In this document: positions 1 to 8,375 of the stretch, in pieces
Layout of the letters: each line of letters opens with the position of its first letter
Numbering within the stretch: the stretch's first letter is position 1
Made by a program: the position numbers and the translations under genes
The notes under the pieces: model-generated
Database searches by the model: none
Seen by the model: the letters and a program-made list of their open reading frames with translations, nothing else
What the model was told of the DNA's origin: nothing
Assembly: GCA_965279405.1 (NCBI GenBank)
Contig: OZ257157.1
Span: 4,154,001 to 4,218,000 of the forward strand
Length of the DNA: 64,000 bases
DNA from: CBDDIP01 sp965279405
Lineage (GTDB): Bacteria > Actinomycetota > Acidimicrobiia > Acidimicrobiales > Ilumatobacteraceae
Reading direction: 5' to 3'

Positions 1-1012
1 CGAGGAGCGGTTCAAGGAGGTCGCCCGCGCCTACGAGGTGCTCAGCGACGCCGAGGCACGTCAGCGCTACGACCGGTTCGGTGAGCAGGGCGTCGGTGGC
101 GCCGGCAGCGGCAACGGCGACTTCTTCAACGGCGGTGGCGGTGGCCTCGGCGACCTGTTCGACGCCTTCTTCGGCGGGAGCAGTCCGTTCGGTGCACGCG
201 GTGGTGGCGGGCCCGTCGGTCCGCCGCGCGGTCAGGACCTCGAGGTGGTCGCCGACGTCAGCTTCGAGCAGGCCGTCTTCGGTGCCACCGTCGGTGTCAA
301 CGTGCGTACCGCAGAACGCTGTGACGACTGCGGTGGTTCGGGCGCCGGTGCCGGCACGCAACCGGTCACCTGCTCGGAGTGCAACGGTCGCGGGCAGGTG
401 CAGCGCGTTCGGCAGAGCCTGCTCGGGCAGATGGTCACCTCGTCGGCGTGCCCGCGGTGCGGCGGCCTCGGTCAGATCATCGCCACTCCGTGCCCGTCCT
501 GCAGCGGCGAGGGTCGGCGGATCACCGAGAAGACGTACCAGGTCGACGTGCCGGCGGGCGTCGACACGGGCTCCACGTTGCGGCTCACCGGGCGCGGCGC
601 TGTCGGCCCGCGCGGCGGAGGTGCCGGCGACCTGTACGTGCACATCCGAGTTGCCGAGCACGACGTGTTCACTCGTCACGGCGACGACCTGTTCGCGGCC
701 ATCCCCGTCTCGATCGCCCAGGCCGCACTCGGCACGAAGGTGGTGCTGACCACGCTCGACGGCGACGAGGAGATCATCGTGCCGGCCGGTACCCAGCCCG
801 GCCGTGAGTTCGTGTTCCGCAACCGCGGCGTGCACCGCCTGCAGGGTCGCGGGCGCGGCGATCTGCGGGTCAGCGTCGACGTGCGCGTGCCGACCAAGCT
901 CACCGAGTTCGAGACCGAGCTGCTGACCAAGCTCGCCGAGTCGCGCAACGAGGCCGTCGGCACCGGCGAGCACGGCGGGTTGTTCTCGCGCATCAAGTCC
1001 GCGTTCACGTGA
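1..1012 (+). CDS. dnaJ: Chaperone protein DnaJ (5' end cut off by the window)
   Basis: Hsp40 co-chaperone that delivers unfolded clients to DnaK and stimulates its ATPase in the cytoplasm. The frame is open from base 2, where the end of the J domain is visible (EVLSDAEARQRYDRFG). A Gly/Phe-rich linker follows, then four zinc-binding CxxCxGxG motifs (CDDCGGSG, CSECNGRG, CPRCGGLG, CPSCSGEG) between about 320 and 520, then the C-terminal substrate-binding domain. Its stop overlaps the GTG of rsmE by four bases (GTGA), so the two are cotranscribed; dnaJ-rsmE is a common bacterial pairing. The HPD motif and true start lie outside the window. No defect is visible in the part present. Confidence 0.96.
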   Translation, partial: EERFKEVARAYEVLSDAEARQRYDRFGEQGVGGAGSGNGDFFNGGGGGLGDLFDAFFGGSSPFGARGGGGPVGPPRGQDLEVVADVSFEQAVFGATVGVNVRTAERCDDCGGSGAGAGTQPVTCSECNGRGQVQRVRQSLLGQMVTSSACPRCGGLGQIIATPCPSCSGEGRRITEKTYQVDVPAGVDTGSTLRLTGRGAVGPRGGGAGDLYVHIRVAEHDVFTRHGDDLFAAIPVSIAQAALGTKVVLTTLDGDEEIIVPAGTQPGREFVFRNRGVHRLQGRGRGDLRVSVDVRVPTKLTEFETELLTKLAESRNEAVGTGEHGGLFSRIKSAFT

Positions 1013-1683
1013 ACCCGGCGCTGCGGTCCAGCGCGGCGCACGTCTTCGTCGCCTCGCTCGACGCGCCGGAGCTGCACCCCGACGACGCTCACCACCTCGG
1101 GCGCGTGCTGCGCATCGGCGCACGGGACGCGATCTCGGTCAGCGACGGGGCCGGCAGGTGGGCGACCGCCCGCCTCGATCACGGCGCGTTGGTCGACGTC
1201 GTCGTCGCCGACGAGGTCGCACCGGCTTCGAACGTGCACATCGCTGCGTCGATCCCGAAGGGCGACCGCTGTGAGTGGATGGTGCAGAAGCTCACCGAGC
1301 TCGGTGTGGCCAGGATCACCCTGATCGAGTGCGAACGGAGCGTGGTCCGCTGGGACGCGCCGCGCGCTGAGCGTCAGCTCGATCGCCTGCGCAGAGTGGC
1401 GCGAGAGGCGGCGATGCAGTCGCGTCGGGCCTGGTTGCCGTCGATCGAGGGCGTCACGGCGTTCACCGAGGTCGCCACCCGGCCGGGGGTGGTGCTCGCC
1501 GAACCCGACGGTCCGGCAGCCGATGAGGTGACGCCGGCGTGCGTGATCGTCGGCCCGGAGGGCGGCTTCAGCCCTGCTGAGCTGGCGATGGACGTGCCTC
1601 GGATGTCGCTCGGGTCCACCGTGCTGCGCGTCGAGACTGCGGCGATCGTCGCCGCCGTGCTCCTCTCGCTGGCGCCTGCGTAG
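1009..1683 (+). CDS. rsmE: 16S rRNA (uracil(1498)-N3)-methyltransferase RsmE
   Basis: SAM-dependent SPOUT-class enzyme that methylates N3 of U1498 in 16S rRNA on the assembled 30S subunit. The 224-residue protein has the usual length. It has an N-terminal PUA-like part (LHPDDAHHLGRVLR, about residues 24-37) and the C-terminal trefoil-knot SAM pocket with VIVGPEGGFSPAEL and SLGSTVLRVETAAI, both signatures of the family. The GTG start overlaps the stop of dnaJ, which supports translational coupling. A candidate BldD box begins eight bases after its stop, so transcription of the next gene probably starts anew. Confidence 0.95.
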   Translation: MNPALRSSAAHVFVASLDAPELHPDDAHHLGRVLRIGARDAISVSDGAGRWATARLDHGALVDVVVADEVAPASNVHIAASIPKGDRCEWMVQKLTELGVARITLIECERSVVRWDAPRAERQLDRLRRVAREAAMQSRRAWLPSIEGVTAFTEVATRPGVVLAEPDGPAADEVTPACVIVGPEGGFSPAELAMDVPRMSLGSTVLRVETAAIVAAVLLSLAPA

Positions 1684-1691
1684 CGGCTTCG

Positions 1692-1736
1692 TCACGGAGC
1701 GTTGTTTTTCCGCGCATCGTGTGGCAGAATTGCCAC
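1692..1736 (+). promoter_or_regulatory. Candidate BldD box and inverted repeat upstream of bldD
   Basis: Bases 1692-1704 read TCACGGAGCGTTG and match seven of nine fixed positions of the published Streptomyces BldD consensus TNACNC(A/T)GNGTNA. A second element, GTGGCA-gaat-TGCCAC at 1721-1736, is a perfect inverted repeat. Both lie 70-115 bases before the bldD start. Streptomyces BldD represses its own gene, so autoregulation is plausible here but is inferred only from these matches. Confidence 0.4.
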
Positions 1737-1806
1737 GTTCCTGCGTCGTCGAGCGGGACGGGGCACCGAAGCGGGCAAGCGGCGAGAGCGGACAGGGAGA
1801 GCGGGC

Positions 1807-2313
1807 ATGCGAGAGTTCGATGACGATGACGTCACCTCATCGCCGTACAGCCGCAAGGTGGGCGATCGCCTGCGCGTGATCCGTCGCCAGAAGCGGCTGT
1901 CGCTGCAAGAGGTCGAAGCTGCGTCCACCGAAGAGTTCAAGGCCTCCGTGCTCGGTGCCTACGAGCGTGGTGAGCGAGCCATCTCGGTTCCCCGCCTCGA
2001 GCGACTGGCGAAGTTCTACAGCGTTCCGGTGGATCAGCTGCTGCCCCGCGAGGACATCACTGTTCCGTCGGAGGGTGACGCCGCCAGCAAGAAGCTGGCC
2101 GTCGACCTGATCAAGCTCGGGCAGCTCACGGGTCACCCGTTCGAGATGCTCACCCGCTTCCTGAAGATGATCCAGGTGCAACGCCAGGACTTCAACGGCA
2201 AGGTCATCACGGTCCGCGGCGACGACACCCGGGCCATCGCGGCGATGCTCGACGTCCCGGTCGATCAGGTCGGCCAGCGCCTCGACGCGCTCGACCTCCT
2301 CTACCGCCCGTAG
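1807..2313 (+). CDS. bldD: BldD-family transcriptional regulator with c-di-GMP-binding signature
   Basis: DNA-binding regulator of the BldD family, which in Streptomyces represses sporulation genes when dimerised by tetrameric c-di-GMP. The N-terminal Xre-type helix-turn-helix spans about residues 15-80 (RLRVIRRQKRLSLQEVE, GAYERGERAISVPRLERLA). The C-terminal domain carries RQD at 126-128, eight residues, then RGDD at 137-140, an exact match to the RxD-X8-RxxD ligand motif. The ATG at 1807 is chosen over longer starts because BldD proteins begin shortly before the HTH; the product has 168 residues. hemW follows 11 bases later. The family call is strong; the role in a lineage that may not sporulate is unknown. 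Confidence 0.9.
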   Translation: MREFDDDDVTSSPYSRKVGDRLRVIRRQKRLSLQEVEAASTEEFKASVLGAYERGERAISVPRLERLAKFYSVPVDQLLPREDITVPSEGDAASKKLAVDLIKLGQLTGHPFEMLTRFLKMIQVQRQDFNGKVITVRGDDTRAIAAMLDVPVDQVGQRLDALDLLYRP

Positions 2314-2324
2314 CGTTCCTGCGC

Positions 2325-3395
2325 GTGAGCGCTCCCCACCGTGCACCGCAGCCGTTCGGCGTGTACGTGCACGTGCCGTTCTGCGCGTCGCGTTGCGACT
2401 ACTGCGCGTTCGCCACGTGGACCGACCGCGACCACCTGATCGAGGCCTACCTCGACGCGTTGCACACCGACATCGAGCGCGCTGCGCTGGCGCCGGTGAC
2501 GAGCGTCTTCGTCGGCGGCGGCACGCCTACGCGAGTGCCGGGTGCGGGCCTGGCTCGCGTCCTGCGAGCGATCCCGACGGTGGCCGGCGCCGAGGTGACG
2601 GTGGAGTGCAACCCCGACGACGTGACCGTCGATCTGTTGCGAACCTACGCGGACGCCGGCGTCGACCGGGTGAGCATCGGTGTGCAGTCGATGGTGCCCC
2701 ACGTGCTGCGGTCGCTCGGTCGGACGCACGTGCCCGACAACGTGCGCCGTGCCGTGGACGCCGTCGGCGAGGCCGGTCTGCGGTCGTTCAACCTCGACGT
2801 GATCTACGGCGGCCACGGTGAGTCGCTCGACGACTGGCGAGCAACGTTGGCCGGGGTGATCGAGCTCGGTCCGCCGCACGTCTCGGCCTACGCGCTGACG
2901 ATCGAGGCCGGGACGCCGTTGGCCGCCGACCCGAACCGCCATCCCGACGACGACGACCTGGCCGACAAGTACGACGCCGCCGACGATGCACTCGTCGCCG
3001 CTGGACTGCAGAACTACGAGGTCAGCAACTGGGCGAAGCCGGGCCACGAATGCCGGCACAACGTCCTGTACTGGCAGCAGGGCGACTACACGGGCTTCGG
3101 TTGCGCGGCGCACTCGCACCGCAGCGGCCGGCGGTGGTGGAACGTGCGCACGCCGGAGCGCTACATCGCGCTCGTCGAGGCAGGCGAGTCGACCGAGGCG
3201 GCGGGGGAGTCGCTCGACGACGACACGCGCCGCGTCGAGGGTCTGCAGCTGGCGCTGCGGATGCGCGATGGCGTTGACGCCGCGGACATCGACACCACGG
3301 ATCTCGATGGACTGGTCACCGAAGCCGCCGGTCGGGTGCGGCTCACCCGTGCGGGTCGTCTGATGGCCAACGAGGTGTCGATGCGCCTGCGCTGA
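2325..3395 (+). CDS. hemW: HemW-like radical SAM protein
   Basis: Radical SAM protein of the HemN/HemW family. HemW is regarded as a heme chaperone, not a coproporphyrinogen oxidase. The iron-sulfur motif C-x3-C-x2-C is present near residue 19 (CASRCDYC), followed by the GGGTPT SAM-binding element and SIGVQSM, which are typical of the family. The C-terminal HemN-type domain is shorter than in HemN, and the 356-residue length fits HemW. It starts with GTG 11 bases after bldD, so it probably shares that transcript, and many older annotations would call it hemN. Confidence 0.92.
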   Translation: MSAPHRAPQPFGVYVHVPFCASRCDYCAFATWTDRDHLIEAYLDALHTDIERAALAPVTSVFVGGGTPTRVPGAGLARVLRAIPTVAGAEVTVECNPDDVTVDLLRTYADAGVDRVSIGVQSMVPHVLRSLGRTHVPDNVRRAVDAVGEAGLRSFNLDVIYGGHGESLDDWRATLAGVIELGPPHVSAYALTIEAGTPLAADPNRHPDDDDLADKYDAADDALVAAGLQNYEVSNWAKPGHECRHNVLYWQQGDYTGFGCAAHSHRSGRRWWNVRTPERYIALVEAGESTEAAGESLDDDTRRVEGLQLALRMRDGVDAADIDTTDLDGLVTEAAGRVRLTRAGRLMANEVSMRLR

Positions 3396-3458
3396 CCCGC
3401 GCGGGTTGTTCACATCGGCCGCGGCCCCTTCGCCGGCGAGCGTCACTAAGTTCGCCTC

Positions 3459-5033
3459 ATGCTGGCGGAGCATGCAGGTTCCCTCCTCGATCCGTTCCCG
3501 GACGACGACGACGTGCGAGACCTGTCGCGCCCTGGTTCGGTCGTCGGCGATGGCGGCATCGCGTGGCGCGCCGTGCTGCTGGCGGTGGTCGTCTCCGTGC
3601 TCGCCCGGCTGCGCATGGTGTCGACGCCGCTCACCGGTGACGAAGGCGGCTACATCGCCGTTGCGAGAGTGTGGAGCCACAGCGGGACGCTGTACCGCGA
3701 CGCGTGGATCGATCGGCCGCAGGGACTCCTCGTCATCTATCGGATGTGGGACTGGCTGACGGGCAACAGCACGGCGTCGGTGCGCATGATGGCGATCCTC
3801 TTCGGGATCGTGATGGTGGCTTCGGTTGCCTCTGCAGTGACCTCGCTGGCCGGTCGAGCCGCCGGCGTGGCCGCGGCGTTGATCGTCGCCGTCACCTCGT
3901 CGAGCCCTGCGCTCGAGGGGCATGTCGCCAACGGCGAGCTGCTCGGCGGGGCCATCGCCTGCGCCGGACTGGCCGTCGGCTGCAGGGCGATGCGGACAGG
4001 GCGCTGGTCGTGGCTGTTCGTCGTCAGCGGCCTGTTGGGCGGAGCAGCCATCTCCGTCAAGCAGTCCGGCTTCGAAGGCCTCGTCGCCGTTGGCGCACTG
4101 CTCGTGGCGGCGACGATCGCTCGCTGGCGGTCGATCGCATCCACGATCTTGGCGCTCGGTGGTTTGGCCGGTGGAGCGCTCGCCGTCCTCGGCCTGTGCG
4201 CGCTGCACGGCACGGTCACCGTGGGCTTCTCGCGGTGGTGGTACAGCTTCGGCGGCTACCGGCTGGAGGGCCGCAGCGCGCTCGAAGGACCGAACTGGGA
4301 TCGCTACCACGACACCGCGAACATCGCCCGACCCATGGTCGTGCCGCTGCTGATCGTCATCGCCGCCGGCGCGATCTGCGGAACGGTCGTTGCCGTGCGC
4401 CGGATGACGCAGCTGCGTCGGCACCCTGGCGCACCGTCGCCTGCCTTTGTGTGCTGCGCGGCGTGGCTCGTCAGCGCAGTGCTCGCGTTCGCGATGGGCG
4501 GGCAGTTCTACCGCCACTACTGGGTCACGCTGACCCCGTCGATGGCGGCCCTCGGCGCCGTGGTGCTGGCCCGCTTGCCGCGCCCCCGGCTCACGTACCT
4601 CGTCGTCGTCGCCCTCCTCGTGCCCGCCGCGATCAGCACGATGCGCGTCATCACGACGGACGACGCGGACATCTTCATGGTGTCGAGCGACGACGTCCGC
4701 GGCGAGCGCAACGAGGCCGTCGTGGCCTGGTTCGACACCCACCGCGAGCCCGGAGATCAGCTCTACGTGCTGTGCGCCAGTGCCGCCGTCTATGCGATGG
4801 CCCACACCGATCCGCCCTACCCGTACCTGTGGAGCGACAACGTGGTGAAAGCTCGTGGTGCCCAGCAGGCGCTGCGCGATCTGTTCGCCTCCGACGACGC
4901 GCCGCGCTTCGTCGCCCGCTACCAACGCTTCGCCACGTGCGATCCGAGCGGCGAGCTGGAGCAGCTCATCAATCGCCGCTACCGCGTCGCCGGCAACGCC
5001 GACACCGTGGCGATGTTGGAACGCATCGACTGA
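3459..5033 (+). CDS. Polytopic membrane protein, probable GT-C (PMT/ArnT-like) glycosyltransferase
   Basis: Integral membrane protein of 524 residues with about ten hydrophobic segments. A cytoplasmic N-terminus is followed by a first helix around residues 25-45 and then an acidic loop, TGDEGGYIAVAR. Acidic residues at this site are the metal or donor-lipid binding feature of GT-C enzymes such as PMT and ArnT. The C-terminal ~110 residues look like an exposed domain ending in LYVLCASAAVYAMA and a tail. By family analogy it would move a sugar from a polyprenyl-phosphate donor onto a protein or lipid outside the membrane. Donor and acceptor cannot be read from the sequence. The ATG at 3459 is the only start before the first helix. 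Confidence 0.7.
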   Translation: MLAEHAGSLLDPFPDDDDVRDLSRPGSVVGDGGIAWRAVLLAVVVSVLARLRMVSTPLTGDEGGYIAVARVWSHSGTLYRDAWIDRPQGLLVIYRMWDWLTGNSTASVRMMAILFGIVMVASVASAVTSLAGRAAGVAAALIVAVTSSSPALEGHVANGELLGGAIACAGLAVGCRAMRTGRWSWLFVVSGLLGGAAISVKQSGFEGLVAVGALLVAATIARWRSIASTILALGGLAGGALAVLGLCALHGTVTVGFSRWWYSFGGYRLEGRSALEGPNWDRYHDTANIARPMVVPLLIVIAAGAICGTVVAVRRMTQLRRHPGAPSPAFVCCAAWLVSAVLAFAMGGQFYRHYWVTLTPSMAALGAVVLARLPRPRLTYLVVVALLVPAAISTMRVITTDDADIFMVSSDDVRGERNEAVVAWFDTHREPGDQLYVLCASAAVYAMAHTDPPYPYLWSDNVVKARGAQQALRDLFASDDAPRFVARYQRFATCDPSGELEQLINRRYRVAGNADTVAMLERID

Positions 5034-5087
5034 TCGTCGGGCCGTTCGGCCCTGGTGGTTCTGCGCCGCAGAGCACATGCTGCAGCC

Positions 5088-5744
5088 ATGGACCGGCTCG
5101 TGTCGTTGGGGATCGCCATCACCTTGCTCACCGCGGCGTGCGGCAGCGACGCCTCCTCGACGACGCCCCCGTCTTCATCGACGACGGCGGCCGACACGAG
5201 TGCACCGACGACGTCGTCCACCGCGCCGACCACGACCACGACAGCGACCTCCACCACGACCACCGCGCCCGCGACGACGACGACCGCAGGGTGTGCGACG
5301 TCCGGCGACACGTTGCGCAAGGAGAGCGTCGACCCACTGGCCATGAGCGCGCTGGTGGGTGCCGACATCCGCGTCGGCGCGCATCCGTGCTTCGACCGGG
5401 TCGTGATCGAGCTCGGCGGTGATGGCGACTTCCCGGGTTGGTGGGTCGAGTACGTCCAGGATCCGGTGACGTTGGGGGAGAGCAACGAGACCGCGTTCAT
5501 CGCCGGAGAGGCGACGCTCGAGGTGCGCATGGGCATGTGGATGCAGACCATGGAGGGCGCCGGCTACACGGGTCCCACGGACATCTTCCCGACCGCCGTC
5601 GAGCACATCGAGGAGATGCGGTTGACGGAGGACTGGGAGGGCGTGACCCGCTGGGCCATCGGCGTCGACGAAGCGCGTCCCTTCACCGTCACCGTCCTGC
5701 AAGGCCCGCCCCGCCTGGTGATCGACGTCCTCACCGACGGCTGA
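5088..5744 (+). CDS. Secreted lipoprotein with Thr-rich linker and AMIN-like domain
   Basis: Predicted lipoprotein of 218 residues. The signal peptide ends in the lipobox LTAAC near residue 17, so the mature protein should be lipid-anchored. A low-complexity Ser/Thr/Pro linker covers roughly residues 20-65. The folded part then has features I associate with the actinobacterial AMIN-like domain: CFDRVVIELGG, PGWWVEYV, and a C-terminal strand PRLVIDV. Such domains are thought to bind cell-wall or surface polymers. The ATG at 5088 is chosen because the longer GTG start at 5055 would put charged residues before the signal peptide. It may be cotranscribed with the membrane protein upstream. Confidence 0.72.
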   Translation: MDRLVSLGIAITLLTAACGSDASSTTPPSSSTTAADTSAPTTSSTAPTTTTTATSTTTTAPATTTTAGCATSGDTLRKESVDPLAMSALVGADIRVGAHPCFDRVVIELGGDGDFPGWWVEYVQDPVTLGESNETAFIAGEATLEVRMGMWMQTMEGAGYTGPTDIFPTAVEHIEEMRLTEDWEGVTRWAIGVDEARPFTVTVLQGPPRLVIDVLTDG

Positions 5745-5809
5745 CGCTCATGCGAAAAGAACTTCGACGTGTCTCGTGGGGCGCCGACTGGTAGCCTCGC
5801 AGCCGCTAC

Positions 5810-5883
5810 GGGCGTGTAGCTCAGTTGGTTAGAGTGCCACCATGACACGGTGGAGGTCCCGGGTTCGAGCCCCGTCACGCCCA
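5810..5883 (+). tRNA. tRNA-Val (anticodon GAC)
   Basis: A 74-base cloverleaf. The acceptor stem GGGCGTG/CACGCCC pairs at all seven positions. The D stem is GCTC/GAGT with a G-U pair, the anticodon stem is CCACC/GGTGG, and the loop ATGACAC places GAC at 5844-5846. The T loop is TTCGAGC. The discriminator base is A and is followed by CC, so the final A of CCA would be added after transcription. One pair at the base of the T stem (C49-U65) is mismatched. The gene stands alone between two protein genes. Confidence 0.93.
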
Positions 5884-5918
5884 CCGCAGCTCGCTTCGCG
5901 CTGAGCACGAAGTTCGGC

Positions 5919-6389
5919 TCAATCTGTCGACGTCCGTCCTGCCAGGAAGTCGACGCTGATCGTCGCGTCCGACAGGTGGACGGTGTGCGTCACCGCCGGC
6001 GGGATCGCTTGCACGTCTCCGGCGAGCAGCATCACGTCGATCGGCGGCTCTGTCTCCATCGTGAACCGCACACGTCCGCGCAGCACCTGCAGCAATCCCC
6101 ACGTCGCATCGGCCACGCGATGCGGGCGGCGAAGGCCCTCCGGCAGGGACTTCTCGTCGAACGGTCCAGCGGTGCGCACCTTGGTCAGCCCATCGGGCAG
6201 CTCCGCGCGATCGCACAGGGGGCAGTCGAGGTCGGTGCCGACGTGCTCGGCGCGGCCCGCTGACGTCGTCACCCACGAGCGTTCACGAAACGGCGGCGAG
6301 TGTCGCACGTGCTGCCCGTGCAGGCACGAGAGCTCGGCGACGAAGTCACCGACGTCATCCGCGTGGAACCCGATGATCGTGCGCATCAT
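5919..6389 (-). CDS. DUF3565-DUF1971 (YeaR-like) fusion protein
   Basis: A 156-residue protein that joins two small conserved domains. Residues about 1-55 match DUF3565 (TIIGFHADDVGDFVAELSC, GHxQHVRHxPP, and CPLC near residue 59). The remainder resembles DUF1971/YeaR proteins (PFDEKSLPEGL, H, ATWGLLQVLRGRVRF), which are cupin-like and in E. coli belong to the nitrate/NO response. The start is placed at the first of two ATG codons; the long in-frame extension upstream overlaps grpB and is rejected. The stop of grpB precedes it by five bases, so the two share a transcript. The biochemical role is unknown. Confidence 0.72.
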   Translation of the reverse strand: MMRTIIGFHADDVGDFVAELSCLHGQHVRHSPPFRERSWVTTSAGRAEHVGTDLDCPLCDRAELPDGLTKVRTAGPFDEKSLPEGLRRPHRVADATWGLLQVLRGRVRFTMETEPPIDVMLLAGDVQAIPPAVTHTVHLSDATISVDFLAGRTSTD

Positions 6390-6394
6390 CTCGG

Positions 6395-6931
6395 TCAGAC
6401 GTCCTCGGGTCGTAGCAGCTCCGGCGTGGATGCCAGCGCTCGGCGCATGATCTCGCGAACGACGTCGGTCTTGGCGTCGGCGTAGTCCTGCACCGTTCCC
6501 CACTCCCGCTCGGCGAGCGCGAACTTGGTGCGTTGGTACAGGTCACGATCGGCGACGTCGGCGCGCAGGTGGTCGCGGAAGGCGAGCATGCGCAGCACCT
6601 CGACGCACCCCGTCGAGAAGATGTGCAGGTTCACTGCCGGATCGCCCGACGGATGACCCATCAACCGGTGCTCGAACCAGTCGGGCTCGCGGAAGCGGAA
6701 CTGGAAGCCGGCCGCCTCCAACGTCGGCACGTAGGCGGCCTCGTCTCGCGTGTCGGCGACTTCGAGATCGATGTCGATGATCGGCTTGGCGGCGAGGCCG
6801 GGCACCGACGTCGAGCCGACGTGCTCCACTCGAACCGCGCGATCACCGAGCGCATCGACGATCACGCCACGCATCCGCTCGAACTGCGCCGGCCACTCGT
6901 CCGAGTACGGCGCGTGGACCACCTGGACCAT
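6395..6931 (-). CDS. GrpB family protein (UPF0157)
   Basis: A 178-residue member of the GrpB/UPF0157 family, which has a nucleotidyltransferase-like fold. Signature elements are VEHVGSTSVPGLAAKPIIDI (about residues 34-53), with its GST motif and paired aspartates, and the central NLHIFSTG. The substrate of this family is not settled. It begins 10 bases after the M20 peptidase ends and overlaps the transcription unit that continues into the DUF3565-DUF1971 gene, so the three form one minus-strand cluster. Confidence 0.88.
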   Translation of the reverse strand: MVQVVHAPYSDEWPAQFERMRGVIVDALGDRAVRVEHVGSTSVPGLAAKPIIDIDLEVADTRDEAAYVPTLEAAGFQFRFREPDWFEHRLMGHPSGDPAVNLHIFSTGCVEVLRMLAFRDHLRADVADRDLYQRTKFALAEREWGTVQDYADAKTDVVREIMRRALASTPELLRPEDV

Positions 6932-6941
6932 GGCGCCTGCG

Positions 6942-8294
6942 TCAGCCGCAGATCTCCTGGACGATGTGCATCCAGAAGTCGGCGGCGAGCCCGAGCGACT
7001 CGGTGTCGATGCGCTCGTCGTTGCCGTGGAAGCGCTGACCGAACGACTCCAGCGTCACCTGCGGCGAGAACAGGCCGGTCCCGTATGCGATGGCACCCTT
7101 GTCGCGGAAGAACCGTGCATCGGTGCCGCCGACGATGAGGCCCGGCATCAACGTGGCACCGGGGTAGGCGACCTGCGTGGCCGAGGCGATCGCGTCCCAC
7201 AGCGGGTTGCCGACCGGCGAGGACGTCGCCGGGTGCGACTGGATCGGGCTGATCGTCACGTGGTGGGCGAGGTCGCCGAGCGCCTCGTGCAGGTGCGCAT
7301 CGACGTCGGCCGCCGTCGTGCCCGGCACGGTGCGGATGTCGACTTCGAGCTCCACGGTGTCGGGGATCATGTTCGTCTTTTGCCCGCCGTGGACGACGTT
7401 CGGCGAGAACGTCGTGTGCGTGTGCGCATGGCACGTGCGTGCCAGGGGAGCGGGCAACGTCTCCAACGTCGACCAGATGCGCGCCGGATCGAGCAGCGCA
7501 GCGCGCACATCGTCGGGCACCGGCATCGCCGCCACCTGCGCTCGCCAGACCTCACTGATCTGCGCAGCCGGTCGGTACGCGGCCAGCCGCCGCACGATCT
7601 CGGCCGTCTTGATCAGCGCGTTGTCGGCGCCGAACGGCATCGACCCGTGGCCGGGCGTGCCGCTGATCGTCAGGCGGCGCCAGGCGATCCCCTTTTCGCC
7701 GGTGTTGACGACGACGCGGTGCACGTCGTCACCGGCCGGCATCTTCCAACCGCCCATCTCGGTGAGCGCGTAGTCGCAGCCGATCGCGTCCCAGTGCTCG
7801 TCGCACATCCACTCGGCGCCCCACTTGCCGCCGGCTTCCTCGTCGGCGACGCCGAAGTAGACGAGCGTGCCCTTCGGCTTCCAGCCGCGGCGGGCGAGCG
7901 CACGGACGGCGACGGCCATCGATGCGGTGATGTTGAGCATGTCCACCGCGCCGCGGCCCCACACCTCGGTCGAACCGTTCGGGCCCGGGAGCAGCTCGCC
8001 ACCGAACGGATCGCGTGACCAGCCGGCCGGGTTCACCGGCACGACGTCGGTGTGGCCCATCAGGCACAGCGACGGTGCGTCGGGATCGCTGCCCTCGATC
8101 CGGGCAACCATCGATCCACGACCGGGGTGCGATTCGAACTGCTCGACAGCGAGACCGGAACCGTCGAAGAACTCCTCGAGCAGCTTGGCGTTGCGCACCT
8201 CACCGCCGGAATCCGGGGTGCCGTCGTTGACGCACTCGTTGCGGATCAGTGCCTGGAGCAGCTCGGTGGTCTCACCCATCAGTTCGTTGGCCAT
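6942..8294 (-). CDS. M20 family metallopeptidase (dipeptidase/deacylase type)
   Basis: Zinc-dependent amidohydrolase of 450 residues, in the family of PepV, ArgE, DapE and carboxypeptidase G2. The first metal ligand motif is GHTDVVPV (about residue 80), the bridging Asp lies in GAVDMLN, and the catalytic Glu pair is in VADEEAGG. A dimerisation (lid) domain occupies the middle. A late histidine in RFHGNDERID completes the site. The ATG at 8294 is preferred to an in-frame start 60 bases upstream because conserved family sequence begins there. The substrate is undetermined; related actinobacterial proteins are usually annotated as dipeptidases. Confidence 0.88.
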   Translation of the reverse strand: MANELMGETTELLQALIRNECVNDGTPDSGGEVRNAKLLEEFFDGSGLAVEQFESHPGRGSMVARIEGSDPDAPSLCLMGHTDVVPVNPAGWSRDPFGGELLPGPNGSTEVWGRGAVDMLNITASMAVAVRALARRGWKPKGTLVYFGVADEEAGGKWGAEWMCDEHWDAIGCDYALTEMGGWKMPAGDDVHRVVVNTGEKGIAWRRLTISGTPGHGSMPFGADNALIKTAEIVRRLAAYRPAAQISEVWRAQVAAMPVPDDVRAALLDPARIWSTLETLPAPLARTCHAHTHTTFSPNVVHGGQKTNMIPDTVELEVDIRTVPGTTAADVDAHLHEALGDLAHHVTISPIQSHPATSSPVGNPLWDAIASATQVAYPGATLMPGLIVGGTDARFFRDKGAIAYGTGLFSPQVTLESFGQRFHGNDERIDTESLGLAADFWMHIVQEICG

Positions 8295-8375
8295 GACGTC
8301 TTTCGTAGCACACGTGATCGCGAGGCGTGCGCGGCAAGCCGCTGGCTCGCGCAACCGACTGAGTACCCTGGCGCA

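Noticed and set aside
1702..1806. Longer N-terminus for the BldD protein
   Set aside because: The extra 35 residues are Arg-rich, cross the candidate operator and are not a feature of BldD proteins.
2325..3395. hemN coproporphyrinogen dehydrogenase
   Set aside because: Length and motif context fit HemW; calling it HemN would misstate the activity.
2301..5078. Very long open frame on the minus strand across hemW and the membrane protein
   Set aside because: Antisense frame without stops caused by GC-rich third positions; sense-strand proteins have clear family motifs.
8052..8375. N-terminal extension of the ECF sigma factor
   Set aside because: It overlaps the divergent peptidase gene and precedes region 2 without family similarity.
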